A stretch of DNA of 64,000 bases from Porticoccus litoralis (GTDB taxonomy: Bacteria > Pseudomonadota > Gammaproteobacteria > Pseudomonadales > Porticoccaceae), in the NCBI RefSeq assembly GCF_030676955.1, contig NZ_JAUUUU010000007.1, positions 1 to 64,000 of the forward strand, in the 5' to 3' direction. Positions 15,605 to 24,246 of this stretch are shown one piece after another. How positions within the stretch are numbered: position 1 is the first letter of the stretch; the number at the start of each line of letters is the position of its first letter. Position numbers and translations under genes: made by a program. Below the pieces are notes generated by a model that saw nothing but the letters and a program-made list of their open reading frames with translations, searched no databases and was not told where the DNA came from.

Positions 15605-17326
15605 TTATCTTTTAACCACCTGTAGCTGGTTCTCGCTGTCTTCGATACTGCTGTAATCACGCAGCGAGCCGGGATCGTTCGGATCGCCAATCCATCGAGG
15701 CATTGGCCGGTAATGATCAGAAATCAGGCTGGCACTGTGATCGAGTTCGTCAAAGCTCAGCCCCACCATTTCTGCAAAGGTGTTGATGAAGTAGGCGTTG
15801 GAGTAGGGGCGGTTTTCAGCTGCCCGCCATGACGCCATATCCCGCTGTTGTCTGAACTCCGGGGAGGCCCAGACAATAAAAGGAACAGTGTACATAGCCG
15901 AGGAAGGATCACCTTCATTGCGGCCGGTAAACAGTTCGTCCGGGTTATCGTAGACCTCTTCGCCGTGATCGGAAAAATACACCAGCAGGCTGTTGCCACC
16001 TTTCTGGCGGGTATCGTCGATCAGCGTCGAGACCACCTTGTCGTTAAAGAGAATGGCGTCGTCATAACTGTTGTACTCATCCATCAGTTCCGGAGTAATC
16101 CATTCGGGGACATCTTCCCGGCCGCTGAATACCGCTTCTTCCTGCGGGTAGCGGTAATGGTATGCGCGGTGGGTGCCGAGCAAATGCACAATGATTAACT
16201 TCTTCGCGGCAGACGTGTTGAGTGCTTCGGTAAAGGGCTCCAGCACTGCGCTGTCATACTGGCTGGCATTCTGTTCCCGGTTGTTGTTCAGGTATACCTG
16301 GTGATCTGCCAGCTGGGAAAAGGTGGTGAGCATGGTGTTGCGGCGGGTTTGAGTCTGCTGGTTGGTGATCCAGGTGATGTCGTAGCCCGCCTGTTTCATC
16401 ATATTGATAAGTGTCGGCTGGGTAAAAAAGCGTTCCGGGTGCTTTGAGTCGGCAAATGAAAGAATTTGCTGAAGCGCTTCAATGGTATAGGGGCGGGGGG
16501 TGACAATATCCTGGTACACCAGCAAATCACCGGCATTGCGTAGGGCGTCGAGACGTGGTGTGGTCTGGCGCTCATAGCCATATAGACTCATACGCTGGCG
16601 GTTGGTGGATTCACCAATAACCAGTACCACTGTTTCCGGCAACACTTTGTCACTATCAGTGGCTAGGTGCTGCAGTGGTTTCACCTCCCGGTTCTGGGCC
16701 AGCAGTTCTTCCATACCAGCCATCTGTTCTCGATATTTGGTGTAACCCACAACCAGGTTCCAGGGGGCGGATGGTTCGACCCTGGCCAGCTGATGCTCCA
16801 GGGCGTTGTGTACTGTTTTGCCGGGATCAAACAGCACTGTGCCAATAAACGGCCAGAAAGCGATCAGGGTGAAAACCATTGCGTAGGTCATACGTGCACG
16901 GCGGCTCATCTGAAGGGGTTGGGTCTGTCGCCACATCCAAACGGGAATGGCGCTAAAGCCGATCAGCAAGAGGGTGAACCACCATTTCCAGTAGGAAAGA
17001 ATGAACTCGCTGCCTTCCGCGACATTGGACTCAAAAGCAATAAAGATGGCGCTCTGGGAAAACTCCTGCCCGTAAATGACAAAGTAAAATAACGAGACCA
17101 GAGCTGCCGGCCAGATGATGAGCCCCGCCAGTGCCAGCCATATGCGGCTATAGCGGGGCACCAGAAACATCGGTATCAGCCAGGCAAAGCTGGCTAAAAA
17201 CACGTCACGTAAACCGGGGAATCCGGACATGCCGGTTGCATAGATCGGGAGTTGGTAGCTGAGAGAAAATAAGGCTACAAACAGGTAAGCCCAGAGTATG
17301 GGATGTTTGGTCGCAACGTGTCGCAT
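15605..17326 (-). CDS. cptA: Phosphoethanolamine transferase for lipopolysaccharide core, CptA-type
   Basis: 573 residues from ATG 17326; a GTG at 17362 would add 12 residues and lacks a better ribosome-binding site. Five membrane helices in the first 180 residues precede a periplasmic sulfatase-fold domain. Its nucleophile threonine is in VLVIGESTNRQRMSLYGY, with metal ligands in LLVYFSDHGEEVYD and the HLLGTH motif. Long stretches (TPRPYTIEALQQ, ITNQQTQTRRNTM) agree with E. coli CptA, which adds phosphoethanolamine to heptose I of the core, rather than EptA, which modifies lipid A. Such modification can affect resistance to cationic peptides; specificity here is inferred from similarity. Confidence 0.85.
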   Translation of the reverse strand: MRHVATKHPILWAYLFVALFSLSYQLPIYATGMSGFPGLRDVFLASFAWLIPMFLVPRYSRIWLALAGLIIWPAALVSLFYFVIYGQEFSQSAIFIAFESNVAEGSEFILSYWKWWFTLLLIGFSAIPVWMWRQTQPLQMSRRARMTYAMVFTLIAFWPFIGTVLFDPGKTVHNALEHQLARVEPSAPWNLVVGYTKYREQMAGMEELLAQNREVKPLQHLATDSDKVLPETVVLVIGESTNRQRMSLYGYERQTTPRLDALRNAGDLLVYQDIVTPRPYTIEALQQILSFADSKHPERFFTQPTLINMMKQAGYDITWITNQQTQTRRNTMLTTFSQLADHQVYLNNNREQNASQYDSAVLEPFTEALNTSAAKKLIIVHLLGTHRAYHYRYPQEEAVFSGREDVPEWITPELMDEYNSYDDAILFNDKVVSTLIDDTRQKGGNSLLVYFSDHGEEVYDNPDELFTGRNEGDPSSAMYTVPFIVWASPEFRQQRDMASWRAAENRPYSNAYFINTFAEMVGLSFDELDHSASLISDHYRPMPRWIGDPNDPGSLRDYSSIEDSENQLQVVKR

Positions 17327-17421
17327 GGCTGAATCCAAAGGTCTATAAGGTTTGCAGCCCACTATACGAACGCACTCTTAACACAATCTTAAGTAAAGAG
17401 GCTTGATAGGCGTGATTGTCC

Positions 17422-17450
17422 TTGACCGCATGTGGGGGCATCCCTATAAT
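17422..17450 (+). promoter_or_regulatory. Strong sigma70 promoter of the tRNA-fMet/rimP-nusA operon
   Basis: TTGACC at 17422-17427 and TATAAT at 17445-17450 with an ideal 17-bp spacer. The bases after the -10 box (TCACGGCCC) are GC-rich, as in promoters under stringent control. Transcription would begin near 17457, leaving a leader of about 100 bases before the tRNA that contains the hairpins GGAGAC...GTCTCC (17518-17536) and GGCTGAAAAGCC (17539-17550). Confidence 0.8.
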
Positions 17451-17561
17451 TCACGGCCCTTGAAGCAGCCAATTGGAGGCTTCGGGCGAAACTAGGAGTT
17501 ATGACCTGGTGGGTGCAGGAGACTTGCTCAGTCTCCACGGCTGAAAAGCCATGCAGTTTGA

Positions 17562-17638
<77 letters not shown>

Positions 17639-17692
17639 ATTATGGGTGTCAGCGAATGTTGCTGATACCGGGCGCCAGCTTTAGGCGCTGTC

Positions 17693-17721
17693 AAAAGGCC
17701 CCTTCTTAGGGGCCTTTTGTT
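17693..17721 (+). terminator. Terminator-like hairpin between tRNA-fMet and rimP
   Basis: AAAAGGCCCC and GGGGCCTTTT form a 10-bp perfect stem with a 6-base loop followed by T-rich sequence. It may end part of the tRNA transcripts and attenuate expression of the rimP-nusA operon, which in relatives is partly read through from the tRNA promoter; NusA itself promotes such termination. Confidence 0.75.
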
Positions 17722-17789
17722 AGGTACCAAAAAAGCAGTATGAAGTGGGCCGTGTGCCCATTTTTTGATTGTGAAATCATGAGGTTGCC

Positions 17790-18248
17790 GTGGCGACAAA
17801 AGAGGAAACGCTCAAAGCAATGATCGCCCCGGTGGTGGAAGCCCTGGGCTGTGAGTTTTGGGGGTTGGAATACTTGTCGTCAGGGCGCTCGGCACTGCTG
17901 CGTATTTACATTGATCGGGCTGAGGAAGGCGTGACGGTTGAGGACTGTGAAAAAGTCAGTCGCCAGGTCAGCAGTCTAATGGATGTTGAAGATCCCATCA
18001 GTGGAGAATATACCCTGGAGGTTTCATCCCCGGGTCTGGAGCGGCCCCTTTACAATTTGGAGCAGTTCCAAAGGTATGTCGGTGAAGAGGTGGCACTTAA
18101 GCTGCGCTTCCCCTACGAAGGCAGGCGAAAATTCAAGGGTCGCCTGAATGGTGTTGAGGGAGAGGATATTCTGTTGGTCGTCGATGATCACGAGTACCTG
18201 TTTCCTGTGGATAGCGTTGAAAAGGCAAATGTCGTACCCCGATTTTGA
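17790..18248 (+). CDS. rimP: Ribosome maturation factor RimP
   Basis: 152 residues, usual length. Assists 30S subunit assembly in the cytosol. The N-terminal alpha/beta domain contains VVEALGCEFWGLEYL and the conserved ISGEYTLEVSSPGLERPL segment; the C-terminal SH3-like barrel follows from about residue 90. GTG start at 17790 with GAGG nearby. First protein gene of the classic operon, 22 bp before nusA. Confidence 0.95.
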   Translation: MATKEETLKAMIAPVVEALGCEFWGLEYLSSGRSALLRIYIDRAEEGVTVEDCEKVSRQVSSLMDVEDPISGEYTLEVSSPGLERPLYNLEQFQRYVGEEVALKLRFPYEGRRKFKGRLNGVEGEDILLVVDDHEYLFPVDSVEKANVVPRF

Positions 18249-18270
18249 GGGCGATTGTGAGGCTGACTGA

Positions 18271-19761
18271 ATGAACAAAGAAATTTTGATGGTAGTGGAA
18301 GCCGTTTCCAATGAGAAAGGTGTTTCCCGGGACGTGATTTTTGAGGCCATCGAACAGGCCCTGGCCACGGCGACCAAAAAGCGCTATGACGAAGATGCAA
18401 ACATCCGTGTCGTCATCGACCGCGATACCGGCGATTACGAATCTTTCCGTTGGTGGGAAGTGATGGATGACGACACCCTCGCGGAATTAGGCACCCAGTT
18501 CACCTTGGAAGAGGCTCACGAAAAAGACCCGGCACTCAAAGCTGGTGACGTTTTTGAAGAGCAGGTGGAGAACATCGGTTTTGGTCGCATCGCTGCCCAA
18601 ACGGCCAAGCAGGTCATCGTGCAGAAAGTTCGCGATGCCGAGCGTGCTTTGGTGGTGGAGCAATACCGCGACCAGGTGGGTAGCCTGATTAGCGGCACTG
18701 TCAAAAAAGTGACCCGTGAAAACATTATTGTGGATCTTGGCAACAATGCCGAGGCAGTGATGCCCCGCGAAGAACTGGTTGGCCGCGAAGTCTTTCGTAT
18801 CAACGACCGGGTTCGCGCCATTCTCAAGGAAATCAATTCCGAAAGTCGTGGTCCGCAGCTTTATCTGAGCCGTAAGTGCAAGGAAATGCTGATTGAGCTG
18901 TTCAGCATCGAAGTGCCGGAAGTGGCCGAGCAAGTGATTGAGATTCGTGGAGCAGCCCGTGACCCCGGTTCCCGTGCCAAGATTGCGGTGAAGACCAATG
19001 ATGGCCGCATCGACCCTGTGGGAGCCTGCGTGGGTATGCGCGGTGCGCGTGTTCAGGCGGTATCCAATGAGCTCGACGGCGAGCGAATCGATATTGTGCT
19101 GTGGGACGACAACCCGGCACAGTTGGTGATTAACGCTATGGCCCCGGCAGAAGTTGAGTCCATTATTGTGGACGAGGAAACCCGCTCCATGGATGTAGCC
19201 GTGGCAGAAGAATCCTTGGCCATGGCCATTGGCCGCAATGGACAGAATGTCCGTCTTGCATCCGAGCTGACTGGTTGGAAAATCAACGTGATGACCACCG
19301 ACGAAGCGGAAAGCAAGCAACAGGAAGAATCCAGTTCACTGGTATCTACCTTCATGAAGCGTCTCGATGTGGATGAAGACGTGGGTATGGTGCTTGTGGA
19401 AGAAGGCTTTACTTCCGTAGAAGAAGTGGCTTATGTCCCGTTGGAAGAGCTGGCGGGCATCGAAGGTTTTGATGAGGACGTTGCCGAAGAGCTTCGTGCC
19501 CGCGCCAAAGATGCACTGCTGACTATGGCGCTGGCCTCTGAGGAAGAGGTTTCGGAGCCGGCAGAAGACCTGCTTTCCATGGAAGGGATGGATGATGAAT
19601 TGGCTCACACACTGGCTGCCCGGGGTGTGGTGACCATGGAAGATCTGGCTGAGCAGGGAGTAGAAGACCTGCTGGATATTGCTGATATCGATGAGGCACG
19701 CGCCGCTGAACTGATTATGACAGCACGGGCACCCTGGTTCGCCGATGAGGGCGACCACTAA
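18271..19761 (+). CDS. nusA: Transcription termination/antitermination factor NusA
   Basis: 496 residues. Binds RNA polymerase and nascent RNA, promoting pausing, hairpin termination and, with other Nus factors, rRNA antitermination. Order visible: N-terminal polymerase-binding domain (1-130), S1 domain (about 137-200, SGTVKKVTRENIIVDLGNNA), KH1 and KH2 (about 230-345, GACVGMRGARVQAV and MAIGRNGQNVRLAS), then two acidic C-terminal repeats (about 365-495), as in gammaproteobacteria that bind the alpha subunit. It lies 29 bp before infB. Confidence 0.97.
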   Translation: MNKEILMVVEAVSNEKGVSRDVIFEAIEQALATATKKRYDEDANIRVVIDRDTGDYESFRWWEVMDDDTLAELGTQFTLEEAHEKDPALKAGDVFEEQVENIGFGRIAAQTAKQVIVQKVRDAERALVVEQYRDQVGSLISGTVKKVTRENIIVDLGNNAEAVMPREELVGREVFRINDRVRAILKEINSESRGPQLYLSRKCKEMLIELFSIEVPEVAEQVIEIRGAARDPGSRAKIAVKTNDGRIDPVGACVGMRGARVQAVSNELDGERIDIVLWDDNPAQLVINAMAPAEVESIIVDEETRSMDVAVAEESLAMAIGRNGQNVRLASELTGWKINVMTTDEAESKQQEESSSLVSTFMKRLDVDEDVGMVLVEEGFTSVEEVAYVPLEELAGIEGFDEDVAEELRARAKDALLTMALASEEEVSEPAEDLLSMEGMDDELAHTLAARGVVTMEDLAEQGVEDLLDIADIDEARAAELIMTARAPWFADEGDH

Positions 19762-19790
19762 ACGATACGGCGGAAAATCGAGGAACACTG

Positions 19791-22361
19791 ATGGCTGAAG
19801 TCACTGTAAGCGAACTTGCCAAGGTTGTCGGAGCATCCGTCGACCGCCTGCTGAGTCAAATGCAGGAGGCAGGTTTGCCCCACAACTCTCCTGACGCACC
19901 TGTCAGCGATGAGGAAAAACAGAAGTTGCTGGCATACCTGAAAGGGTTGCACGGCGAGCAAACCCGCGAACCGAAAAAAATCACGTTAAAGCGTAAGACC
20001 GTAAGTACCCTCAAAACCGGTGCGGGACGCAAGACCGTGAATGTAGAAGTGCGCAAAAAACGCACCTACGTGAAACGTGATATGGAAGAGGTTGCAGAAG
20101 AAAAATCCGAAACAGATGCAGGGCAGGAAGCACCGGCGGCTGTAGAGGCCCCTGTCAGCCGCGTTGTTGATGATGTGGAACTGCAGCGTCAGGCTGCTAT
20201 CGAAGCCCGTCGCAAGACAGAGGAAGAAGCGCGCCAGAAGGCTGAGGAAGAAGCTGCACGCAAACAGCAGGAAGCAGCTGCTGTGGAAGGAAAGCAGGAA
20301 GGGAAGTCCAAGCCTGAGGCCGTTGAGCCCGCGGTAGAACCTGTGGTTACTGACGCCCACAAGCACGTTAAAAAGCACGTCAGAGAAGGTGACGAAGCCG
20401 ACGATTCTGAGGAGGCGCCCAAAAAGGCCAAGAAGCGGGGCGCTATCAAGGACCCGAAACGCAAGAAAGAAGATATCCTGAAGGCTGTGGTGGACGAGTC
20501 TGACGACACCGCCGACCAGAAAAAACCACGCCTGCGCTCTGCGACACCGGTTCCTATCAGGGTTGAGAACAAGCACAAATTCAAGAAGCCCACAGACAAA
20601 ATCATCCACGAAGTAGAGGTGCCAGAAGAAATATCGGTGGGTGAGCTGGCGCAGCGCATGAATGTGAAAGCCGCTGTTGTCGTCAAAGAATTGATGAAGA
20701 TGGGCACCATGGCCACGATCAATCAGGCGATTGATCAGGATACCGCTATTCTGGTGGTTGAAGAGCTGGGTCACACCCCGGTAGCAGTCTCTGAGGAAGA
20801 GGCTGAGCTGAAGATGATCAGGGCCCTGCAGGCGGAAGTAGAAGAAAATCTTGAGCCTCGCCCACCTGTGGTAACGGTCATGGGACACGTCGACCATGGT
20901 AAGACCTCATTGCTGGACCACATCCGTGAAAGCCGAGTGGCTTCCGGGGAAGCGGGGGGTATTACCCAGCACATCGGTGCCTACCACGTGGATACACCGA
21001 AGGGTACCGTGACATTCCTCGACACCCCTGGCCACGCCGCTTTTACGGCCATGCGTGCCCGTGGTGCCAAGAGCACCGACGTAGTCATCCTGGTGGTGGC
21101 CGCCGATGATGGTGTGATGCCGCAAACCGAGGAAGCCATTCAGCATTCCCGGGCTGCCGGTGTGCCTATTGTGGTGGCGATTAACAAGATTGATAAGGAA
21201 GCCGCTGATCCTGATCGGGTCATCAATGAGCTGGCTACTAAAGATGTGATCCCTGAAGAGTGGGGTGGTGACGTACAGTTTGTGAAAGTCTCTGCCCACA
21301 CCGGTGAGGGCATTGATGACTTGCTGGATGCGGTACTGCTGCAGGCAGAACTGCTGGAATTGACGGCCCAGAGAAGCGGCCCGGGTAAAGGTGTGATCGT
21401 TGAATCCCGCCTTGAAAAAGGCCGTGGCGCGGTGGCAACTGCCCTGGTTCAGGCGGGAACTCTACGCAAGGGTGATCTGGTGTTGGCCGGTGAGAGTGTT
21501 GGCAGAATTCGTGCGATGTCTGATGAAGCTGGCCGCCCTGCTACGGAAGCCGGACCATCTATCCCGGTGGAAATTCTCGGTCTGGATGTGCCACCCGCCG
21601 CCGGTGAGGAATTCCTGGTGGTCGAAGATGAGCGCAAGGCCCGCGAACTGGCGCAAATGCGCCAGGAAAAAGCGCGCCAGGAAAAAGTGACACGTCAGCA
21701 GGCATCGAAACTGGAAAACATGTTTGCCACCTTCGAAGCGCAAGAAAAAGGTGTCATGCAGGTGCTGGTGAAGACCGATGTGCGTGGTTCCCTGGAGGCG
21801 ATTCTCTCAGCGTTGGCCGATATCGGCACTGACGAAGTGGAAGTCAATGTGGTCGGTTCAGGTGTTGGTGGAATCAATGAATCCGACATTAACCTGGCGA
21901 TTACAACAGGCGCCGCCGTGATTGGCTTTAACGTGCGTGCTGATAACGCTGCCCGTCAGCTGGCGGAAGAAGAAGATGTTGACCTTCGTTACTACAGTGT
22001 TATCTACAACCTGCTCGATGATGTGAAGCAGGCGTTGAGTGGTCTGTTGGCTCCGGAGAAGCGAGAAGAGATTGTCGGTATTGCAGAAGTGCGCGATGTA
22101 TTCCGTTCGCCCAAGTTTGGCTCCGTGGCTGGCTGTATGGTGATCGAGGGCACTGTCTATCGCAACAAGCCAATCCGTGTGTTGCGGGATAACGTGGTCA
22201 TTTATGAAGGTGAACTCGAGTCTCTACGCCGCTTTAAAGACGATGTGAACGAAGTACGTAACGGCATGGAGTGTGGTATCGGTGTTAAAGATTACAACGA
22301 TATCAAGAATGGCGACCAGATTGAGGTCTATGACATCAAGGAAGTGGCGCGCCAACTTTAA
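19791..22361 (+). CDS. infB: Translation initiation factor IF-2
   Basis: 856 residues. GTPase that delivers fMet-tRNA to the 30S subunit and joins subunits. An N-terminal IF2_N domain (VSELAKVVGASVDRLL), then a long charged linker (about 55-270) rich in Glu, Lys and Ala repeats, and a second IF2_N (ISVGELAQRMNVKAAVVVKE). GTPase motifs are G1 GHVDHGKT at 365-372, DTPGHAAF, and NKID. Beta-barrel and C-terminal fMet-binding domains complete the protein. It shares an operon with the initiator tRNA it carries. Confidence 0.97.
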   Translation: MAEVTVSELAKVVGASVDRLLSQMQEAGLPHNSPDAPVSDEEKQKLLAYLKGLHGEQTREPKKITLKRKTVSTLKTGAGRKTVNVEVRKKRTYVKRDMEEVAEEKSETDAGQEAPAAVEAPVSRVVDDVELQRQAAIEARRKTEEEARQKAEEEAARKQQEAAAVEGKQEGKSKPEAVEPAVEPVVTDAHKHVKKHVREGDEADDSEEAPKKAKKRGAIKDPKRKKEDILKAVVDESDDTADQKKPRLRSATPVPIRVENKHKFKKPTDKIIHEVEVPEEISVGELAQRMNVKAAVVVKELMKMGTMATINQAIDQDTAILVVEELGHTPVAVSEEEAELKMIRALQAEVEENLEPRPPVVTVMGHVDHGKTSLLDHIRESRVASGEAGGITQHIGAYHVDTPKGTVTFLDTPGHAAFTAMRARGAKSTDVVILVVAADDGVMPQTEEAIQHSRAAGVPIVVAINKIDKEAADPDRVINELATKDVIPEEWGGDVQFVKVSAHTGEGIDDLLDAVLLQAELLELTAQRSGPGKGVIVESRLEKGRGAVATALVQAGTLRKGDLVLAGESVGRIRAMSDEAGRPATEAGPSIPVEILGLDVPPAAGEEFLVVEDERKARELAQMRQEKARQEKVTRQQASKLENMFATFEAQEKGVMQVLVKTDVRGSLEAILSALADIGTDEVEVNVVGSGVGGINESDINLAITTGAAVIGFNVRADNAARQLAEEEDVDLRYYSVIYNLLDDVKQALSGLLAPEKREEIVGIAEVRDVFRSPKFGSVAGCMVIEGTVYRNKPIRVLRDNVVIYEGELESLRRFKDDVNEVRNGMECGIGVKDYNDIKNGDQIEVYDIKEVARQL

Positions 22362-22406
22362 CGGTTGCCGTAGTCGCTAACCGGTAACTTCAGGTCGACT
22401 GATTTT

Positions 22407-22805
22407 ATGCCCAGAGAATTTACCCGTAATGACAGGGTTGCCGATGCGCTTCAACGGGAGTTGGCACAGCTGATTCGCGATGAAATGCGCGACCCGAGGT
22501 TGGGGATGGTCAACATCACTGCCGTCGAGGTCAGTCGTGACCTGTCCAGTGCCAAAGTGTTTGTGAATCTGGTGGGTGCCGAGTCAGCACAAGAGAGCGA
22601 GGCAGCCGCCGAGTTGCTCAACGGTGCAGCCGGTTTCTTGCGTTCCCAAATCGCCAAGCGTATGCAGTTGCGGGTGACTCCGCGATTGCGTTTTATCTAT
22701 GACCTCAGCGGTAAACGCGGCCAGGAATTATCGGCACTGATTGAGTACGCCGTGAACAGCGATAAACAACGACACCGCGACCCGGATTCTTCCGGGGAGG
22801 AATAA
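22407..22805 (+). CDS. rbfA: Ribosome-binding factor A
   Basis: 132 residues. Small KH-like protein that acts late in 30S maturation and in cold adaptation. Begins REFTRNDRVADALQRELAQL, with MVNITAVEVSRDLSSAKVFV in the middle and RVTPRLRFIYDLS near the end, all typical. It is 45 bp after infB and four bases before truB, so translation is likely coupled to the next gene. Confidence 0.95.
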   Translation: MPREFTRNDRVADALQRELAQLIRDEMRDPRLGMVNITAVEVSRDLSSAKVFVNLVGAESAQESEAAAELLNGAAGFLRSQIAKRMQLRVTPRLRFIYDLSGKRGQELSALIEYAVNSDKQRHRDPDSSGEE

Positions 22806-22808
22806 GCA

Positions 22809-23777
22809 TTGGGTCGTCGTAAGGGCAGGCCGGTTAACGGCATTTTGCTGTTGGATAAACCGTTGGGACTATCATCCAACAGTGCGCTGCAAAAAGTCCG
22901 TCGCTTGTTTGGTGCGGCAAAAGCAGGACACACGGGGAGTCTTGACCCCCTGGCCACCGGGGTATTGCCTGTGTGTCTGGGTGAAGCCACAAAGTTTACC
23001 CAGTTTCTGCTGGATGCAGATAAGTGTTATCGGGCAACGTTCCGGTTTGGCATTGCCACTGCCAGTGGTGACGCAGATGGTGCGGTGGTGAGTGAGGATG
23101 GCGCACCTGACTTGACAGAAGAACAGCTGTTGACGGTGCTACCCGAATTTCGGGGCGACATCGAACAGGTACCGTCCATGTATTCGGCGCTGAAGCACAA
23201 TGGGCAACCGCTGTACAAGCTGGCTCGCGAGGGCGTTGAGATTGAACGTAAGGCGAGGCCGGTAACTATCTTCTCGCTGGACCTCAAGTCGTTCATGGAA
23301 GGTGAGTTTCCCGAAGCGGACGTAGAGATTCACTGCAGTAAGGGCACCTATGTGCGCACACTGGCAGAAGATATCGGGCGGCGGCTTGGCTGTGGAGCCT
23401 ATGTTTCCAGCTTACACCGCTCGGCAGCCGGTCCTTTTGATGAATCCCAGGCCATCAGCCTGCCGGACCTTGAGGCTTTGCGCGAGAGTGAGGGTGAACA
23501 GGCCCTGGACACGCGGTTGCTCACCATGGACGCTGGCATTAGGCACTTGACGGCGATCGGGCTGTCAGAAGATGCAGCCTTTTACTTCCGTCAGGGGCAA
23601 GCGGTAATGGTGCCGCAGGTCTATCAACAGACCGAAGAAGGCGATATAGTGCGCGTCTTTGAAAACAGGGACGAAAATGGGGGCGTATCCCCGGGTGATA
23701 CCAGTGCCCTGTTTCTGGGGGTGGCGGAGGTCACCGACGACGGGCGAGTGGCGCCCAAACGATTGGTCGTATTTTAG
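22809..23777 (+). CDS. truB: tRNA pseudouridine-55 synthase
   Basis: 322 residues from a TTG start with GGAGGAA eight bases upstream, inside the rbfA stop region. Makes pseudouridine at position 55 in the T-loop of tRNAs. GILLLDKPLGLSSN opens the catalytic domain; the catalytic aspartate is in GHTGSLDPLATGVLP. KGTYVRTLAEDIG and a C-terminal TruB_C/PUA-like region follow. The TTG start is weak and may keep the level low relative to infB. Confidence 0.95.
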   Translation: MGRRKGRPVNGILLLDKPLGLSSNSALQKVRRLFGAAKAGHTGSLDPLATGVLPVCLGEATKFTQFLLDADKCYRATFRFGIATASGDADGAVVSEDGAPDLTEEQLLTVLPEFRGDIEQVPSMYSALKHNGQPLYKLAREGVEIERKARPVTIFSLDLKSFMEGEFPEADVEIHCSKGTYVRTLAEDIGRRLGCGAYVSSLHRSAAGPFDESQAISLPDLEALRESEGEQALDTRLLTMDAGIRHLTAIGLSEDAAFYFRQGQAVMVPQVYQQTEEGDIVRVFENRDENGGVSPGDTSALFLGVAEVTDDGRVAPKRLVVF

Positions 23778-23931
23778 TTGTTGCGCCCTTTGGGGACGAC
23801 AGCTGTGGAATTTGCTCATTGAGAGCAATTGTTGGGCGGGGAGCAGTGATTGACACCCGCCTTTATTACTAGGGTACCTGTAAATATGCGCGGGCACCCC
23901 GAATCGAAACCCGCATATTGGAGAAAAAACC

Positions 23932-24198
23932 ATGTTAACTGCAGCTGAAAAAGAAGCCATTGTTAAAGAACACGCCCAGGCTGAGGGCGATACCGGTTCG
24001 CCGGAAGTACAAGTGGCGCTACTGACTGCCAATATCAACAAACTGCAAGGTCACTTCGGTGATCATAAAAAGGATCACCACTCTCGTCGTGGTTTGATCC
24101 GCATGGTAAACCAGCGTCGTAAACTGCTGGACTACCTCAAAAGTAAGGACGCAAACCGCTACACTCAGCTGATTGGAAAGCTTGGACTGCGTCGTTAA
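23932..24198 (+). CDS. rpsO: 30S ribosomal protein S15
   Basis: 88 residues. Primary 16S rRNA-binding protein of the 30S platform: MLTAAEKEAIVKEHAQAEGD, SPEVQVALLTANINKL, HKKDHHSRRGLIRMVNQRRK, typical throughout. GGAG lies nine bases upstream of the ATG. The 154-bp leader contains a TTGACA hexamer near 23849 that could be part of its own promoter; in E. coli S15 represses its own translation through a leader pseudoknot, which was not verified here. Confidence 0.97.
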   Translation: MLTAAEKEAIVKEHAQAEGDTGSPEVQVALLTANINKLQGHFGDHKKDHHSRRGLIRMVNQRRKLLDYLKSKDANRYTQLIGKLGLRR

Positions 24199-24209
24199 TA
24201 GAATTGCTG

Positions 24210-24229
24210 ACGGCTCCTACGGGAGCCGT
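24210..24229 (+). promoter_or_regulatory. rpsO-pnp intergenic hairpin
   Basis: ACGGCTCC, TAC, GGGAGCCGT: an 8-9-bp perfect stem-loop between rpsO and pnp without a following T tract. In E. coli this interval holds a terminator/RNase processing region through which PNPase controls its own mRNA. A similar role is plausible but inferred. Confidence 0.55.
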
Positions 24230-24246
24230 TCATGCGTAAGGAATAG

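Noticed and set aside
18487..19320. 277-codon minus-strand frame in nusA
   Set aside because: Histidine/asparagine-rich antisense shadow of nusA.
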